Assembly (NCBI RefSeq): GCF_026151205.1
Contig: NC_087074.1
Span: forward strand, 14,506,667-14,570,666
Source of the DNA: Bolinopsis microptera
Taxonomy: Eukaryota; Ctenophora; Tentaculata; Lobata; Bolinopsidae
Length of the DNA stretch: 64,000 bases
Direction: 5' to 3'
A program made the position numbers and the translations under genes. The stretch's first letter is position 1; each line of letters begins with the position of its first letter. The notes below the pieces were generated by a model that was given only the letters and a program-made list of their open reading frames with translations, did not search any database and was not told where the DNA came from. This document shows, in pieces, positions 61,501-64,000 of this stretch.

Positions 61501-61577
61501 TCAGTGTCAAAGTAATGCAGTTCGTTCGTACCGATTGTAGGTCGGAAGGGAGGTTTCAACGCCTTTTGTTCTAGTCT
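55505..61577 (-). CDS. RPS6KA: RSK linker and C-terminal kinase domain, mostly intact right-arm copy
   Basis: Nine exons in order on the minus strand: 61440-61577, 61152-61316, 57919-58077, 57588-57725, 57263-57424, 57026-57102, 56004-56156, 55759-55858 and 55505-55612. The first seven join in phase. They encode the linker (turn motif SDSPSAP, hydrophobic motif FKGFSYCA), then the CaMK-type kinase: GYGSFSQ loop, DYAVKIIDK lysine, AHRDLKPSN catalytic loop, [25 protein letters not shown] with the ERK-phosphorylated threonine, and [15 protein letters not shown]. The eighth exon is 3 bases shorter than its left-arm copy (22,869-22,971) and reads less well. The last encodes [10 protein letters not shown] and ends [11 protein letters not shown] and TAG. 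FLARRR matches the ERK-docking motif. The family normally runs on to a PDZ ligand (STAL/TTL-type), which is absent here. This is part of the same gene as 4,568-9,801, displayed inverted. Confidence 0.93.
56553..56945 (-). repeat. Dispersed repeat family A, copy 2 (right arm)
   Basis: It shares in order with 61,843-62,352: ACAGTGCTGGCAAGCA, GGCTCATCAGAAGTGGTTCA / GACTCATCGGAAGTCGTTCA, GATGACAGGAATAA, GATTTTTAAGAAATTTGCAT-like, CCATATTCAGGTG, AAACCATGTT, AGAGATCTGAAATTTT and GCGTCTAGAC...CAAATCGACTGC. It lies in the RSK intron between exons 56,156 and 57,026. Confidence 0.85.
58215..58290. repeat. Dispersed repeat family B, copy 1
   Basis: The tract CATAGTTGGTCAGT...TTCGTACAGTTCGGCACC is found in the opposite orientation at 61,045-61,110, in two different RSK introns. 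The left-arm equivalents are near 20,518-20,590 and 17,765-17,850. Confidence 0.7.
58917..60023. mobile_element. Foldback element with about 400-450 bp terminal inverted repeats, bounded by TTAA
   Basis: It starts TTAA then a G run and TTCACCCTGATTTTTTTGTG (58,917 on) and ends with the mirror image and TTAA (to 60,023). The inverted arms (58,917-59,370 and 59,628-60,023) match at about 98% by eye over shared parts such as GTGAAACTTGGTTTCGAGAT, AGGTGCTCTACTTGTAGCTA and GTAAGCCTATACTACACATT. The left arm carries an extra tract of about 45 bases near 59,050-59,095. The roughly 260-base centre has no coding frame. TTAA at both ends is the target duplication of piggyBac-type elements, but the poly-G/poly-C ends are not a standard piggyBac terminus. 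It is non-autonomous and lies in an RSK intron. Confidence 0.9.
60885..60906. repeat. (GT)n microsatellite
   Basis: About eleven GT units, followed by short CTGT units. Mirror of 17,964-17,984. Confidence 0.9.
61045..61110. repeat. Dispersed repeat family B, copy 2
   Basis: AATTCGTACAGTTCGGCACC then CGTACTGACCAACTATG matches the inverted tract at 58,215-58,290. It lies immediately downstream of the RSK exon 61,152-61,316 in gene orientation. Confidence 0.7.
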
Positions 61578-61842
61578 CTGAAGGGAATTGATTAATAAAC
61601 AGATAATTATGTATTTTATAAATTATATTTGAACTCTGAACTATTGTTTAAATCTAGGTGATATACAACTAAAAGAAGCCCCTGAATGTTCTAGAAGCGA
61701 TATGCTAGCCGCAGTTTTTAAAGGGTAAGCCAGTATAATGCGAGTTTATGGTTTGACGTCAGTATGCTTCTGTCTGCTGTTGCAAGTATGGAATTAATAT
61801 CACAACCTTTACTACAAATTATTCCCCAGTATTAGAGCTATA

Positions 61843-62352
61843 GCTGTCACAGTGCTGGCAAGCACGACCGTTGCATTTATTGTGGGTATACTATGTACCC
61901 CCTTTACTATTATACCCCCTTTGGTACACGTTACAAGCCTCTTTCGTGCACGCGAAGCGTGCACTCCGGCCGGAGGCGGCGGCCGAAGGCCACCGCCTCC
62001 GGCAGGAGTTTTTCAGGCATTAAGACTCATCGGAAGTCGTTCAGCAGATTTATTTTTAGTTCAAAACATTCTAATTTGATGTCAAAGATGACAGGAATAA
62101 AAAATAGTTATGTTGAGATTTTTAAGAAATTTGCATAAAATACTCGCCAGCACTGTTATACGAAATTCGGTAAAAAACCCAAAATCGCCATATTCAGGTG
62201 CCTTAAAAACCATGTTAAAATTGAATTAGAGATCTGAAATTTTTCAGGGCGTCTAGACGTTGACCAAATCGACTGCAAAAAAAGTTACAGGTTTCAGGAG
62301 CATCGGGAAGTGGGTTTTCTAGAACCCCTGTTTTACGATAGATTGTCGTGAT
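61843..62352 (-). repeat. Dispersed repeat family A, copy 1 (right arm)
   Basis: This is the cleaner, longer copy of the family also present at 56,553-56,945. It includes the GC-rich double hairpin at 61,946-62,003, which copy 2 lacks. No terminal inverted repeat or target duplication was recognised, so its class is unknown; it could be a SINE-like or MITE-like element. It lies in the RSK intron upstream of exon 61,577. Confidence 0.85.
61946..62003. repeat. Two adjacent GC-rich hairpins with GAA loops
   Basis: First: GTGCACGCGAAGCGTGCAC (61,946-61,964), an 8-bp perfect stem with a GAA loop. Second: GCCGGAGGCGG (61,969-61,979) pairs with CCGCCTCCGGC (61,993-62,003) and encloses a GGCC-GAA-GGCC inner stem-loop (81-91). 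They stand out sharply from the AT-rich surroundings. Confidence 0.85.
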
Positions 62353-62530
62353 ATATATATACATACATATTCAGGGATAGACGCTTTGCCAGTCAATTGT
62401 AACCTGTATTTAAGTGTCCATAGATTCAAAAGTATAAAAGATACAGCCATTTCCGACCACAGGTCTTGCAAATAATTGTTTACACTTTAGTTTACATTGT
62501 ATAAAAAATTATTTGACGTCATAAACACCC

Positions 62531-62548
62531 CTTGATGACGTCATCAAG
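62531..62548. promoter_or_regulatory. 18-bp perfect palindrome containing a CRE consensus
   Basis: CTTGATGACGTCATCAAG is a perfect palindrome centred on TGACGTCA, the CREB/ATF full site; a second GACGTCA half-type site lies about 20 bases away (62,514-62,521). The left arm retains only GACGTCATCAAG. It is intronic, so function is uncertain. Confidence 0.35.
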
Positions 62549-63401
62549 TTGTCCGTTTTTAAAACTTGATTTTTAACAAAGTAATAACTTTAAAAATTAA
62601 TTTTACACCATTAAGGAGTAATTTTATTCAAAATCTGAGGAAATTTGCATCTTAGATAATTGTTCAAGCATTCTGAAAATCTACCGGAAAGTTTTTTTAG
62701 CTTGCTCCTTCATAAAGATATTCGTCATTGAAGTTTGTGCTTTTTTGAAGAATTATTTTATAAAAACGTCAATTTTGCGATTTAGTATTCTCTGGTGTTG
62801 GGCCATGCCTTGGGTTGTGGAGCTCAGTTCTGCTTTTTATAGGTATAAATTGTGCATTAGGCTAGTTTTAAAGTTGAAAATCGAAAAGTTGCACACGTGG
62901 GGACACGCCCAAATTGATAGAAAATTGCTAAAATCACTGAAAATTGCTGTTTTCGTCATTTTCTGTCAACTTTAGAGTGCCGTTGTGATTACAGTTCTTC
63001 TTGAAATACTTTGAAACTTTGCATGCTTATCAAACTATATATAAAACACCATCATGCAAAAATTTACGGCGATTCAATATTGGATGCGCACGCAACATCC
63101 GCTCAAAGTTTGCACGTGCGAAAGGTGAGAATTTTGCTCATTCGTGATTTCAAACACAAATTTTGCTTTGCCACGACAGTTTAATGTCATTATATATGAA
63201 TTTAATGCCAACTTGAATGAGTATTAAGTGGCATATTCACTATTCAGTCAGTGATCGACCGATATGCTTCCCTAAACACAAGGAAATGTTTTTAAAGGAA
63301 AAATTTCGAAATCGTTGAAACTTCCTCCTTATTAATGAAGATATCAGTTTATATTTCGACTTTATAAAGTACCCTGACATTATAATCAAAAAGAGATGAT
63401 A

Positions 63402-63924
63402 TTTTACCAAAACCCATAATCATGGGTAGAGTGGACCGCTGCCAGTGTCTCTCTTTCCCAAACAAAAGGAAATGATATTAATTTGATTGACCGTTCTCAA
63501 ATGCAAAATGATACCGAGAATGAAATCGGTCGCTCGCTTTTCCCATCCATTTACAATTGTAATAGATTAACTTTAAGAAGAACTGCCCAAAGGCAGCTGT
63601 ACTCGGCAATAAAGATTCAATAAACTTCAGCTTATTCAATAAGTTATAACTACCACCCTTGTCCCTTATCCCGAAATACTAGGTATCGACCCGAACGCAA
63701 CCCAAAGAGATTTTTACAGCATCTGATTGATGTAATCAATCGAAACTTATTTATACAATTCGTAAGCCGTGAATGAATGGGAAAAGCGAGCGACCGATTT
63801 CATTCTCGGTATCATTTTGCATTTGAGAACGGTCAATCAAATTAATATCATTTCCTTTTATTTTGTTTGGGAAAGAGAGACACTGGCAGCGGTCCACTCT
63901 ACCCATGATTATGGGTTTTGGTAA
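63402..63924. repeat. Near-perfect inverted repeat (about 145 bp arms, 234-base centre) unique to the right arm
   Basis: 63,402-63,544 and 63,779-63,924 are inverted copies differing essentially by one 5-base indel. The second copy is the collinear sequence shared with the left arm (15,325-15,470); the first copy and the centre 63,545-63,778 have no counterpart there. It may be a foldback insertion or a local strand-switch duplication. Confidence 0.85.
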
Positions 63925-64000
63925 ATATTAAATACGCATATTGGTAACATTGGTGTCCGTGTTGTCTAAACGATCGAACGGTCGAATGAGAGGTCACAGC

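Larger units (their letters stand above)
39385..64000 (-). repeat. Right arm of the giant inverted repeat, continues past the window
   Basis: This is the inverted counterpart of 15,250-39,365. Between about 55.5 and 64 kb this arm is the cleaner one: RSK exons are intact, and the two halves of the foldback element and of the 63.4-63.9 kb inverted repeat agree almost perfectly. From about 39.4 to 55.8 kb it is as noisy as the left arm. One clear structural difference is an extra tract of about 390 bases at 63,394-63,783 that is absent from the left arm. Confidence 0.95.

Noticed and set aside
17251-61577. Two separate RSK genes
   Set aside because: Only one N-terminal kinase half is present, and the two C-terminal halves are mirrored copies with complementary damage. 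One gene shown twice is the simpler reading.

Overview
This window is nuclear DNA from an invertebrate animal. The evidence is an intron-rich p90 ribosomal S6 kinase (RSK) gene with GT-AG introns, an intronless P-loop sulfotransferase-like gene of a kind I associate with invertebrate genomes, a LINE reverse-transcriptase fragment, pogo-like MITEs, long simple repeats and AT-rich non-coding DNA. The phylum cannot be settled from the sequence alone.

Layout. Positions 1-15,250 are single-copy within the window and look clean: coding frames are intact and splice sites are good. This part holds a (TC)n tract inside a small duplication, a pogo-like MITE, five exons of the RSK N-terminal kinase domain (4,568-9,801, + strand), an intact antisense sulfotransferase-like gene nested in an RSK intron (6,029-7,279, - strand), a (TCTG)n tract and several local duplications.

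From about 15,250 to the right edge the window is one giant inverted repeat. The left arm is about 15,250-39,365, the turn is at about 39,350-39,400, and the right arm is about 39,385-64,000 and continues past the edge. Each arm carries the same items: the RSK linker and C-terminal kinase exons (+ left, - right), a foldback element, two copies of a dispersed repeat, a putative secreted-protein gene, a small MITE, a LINE fragment and fragments of unrecognised genes. The arms differ by many single-base insertions, deletions and substitutions spread evenly over exons and introns. Most RSK exons are broken on the left and intact on the right, but the penultimate exon is intact on the left and damaged on the right. 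Together with an almost spacer-free turn and a 43-base poly-G block inside an exon, this looks more like an uncorrected fold-back long read built into the contig than an old duplication. A real palindrome cannot be excluded without reads.

Biology. Reading 1-15 kb together with the better copy of each arm exon gives an RSK with both kinase domains, the linker phosphorylation motif, and a C-terminus that keeps the ERK-docking basic motif but ends without the usual PDZ ligand. The first NTK exons, including the glycine-rich loop, are not in the window. I found no tRNA, rRNA or CRISPR, and no convincing undescribed multi-gene system. The most notable items are the palindrome, the TTAA-bounded poly-G foldback element and the unrecognised secreted-protein gene.
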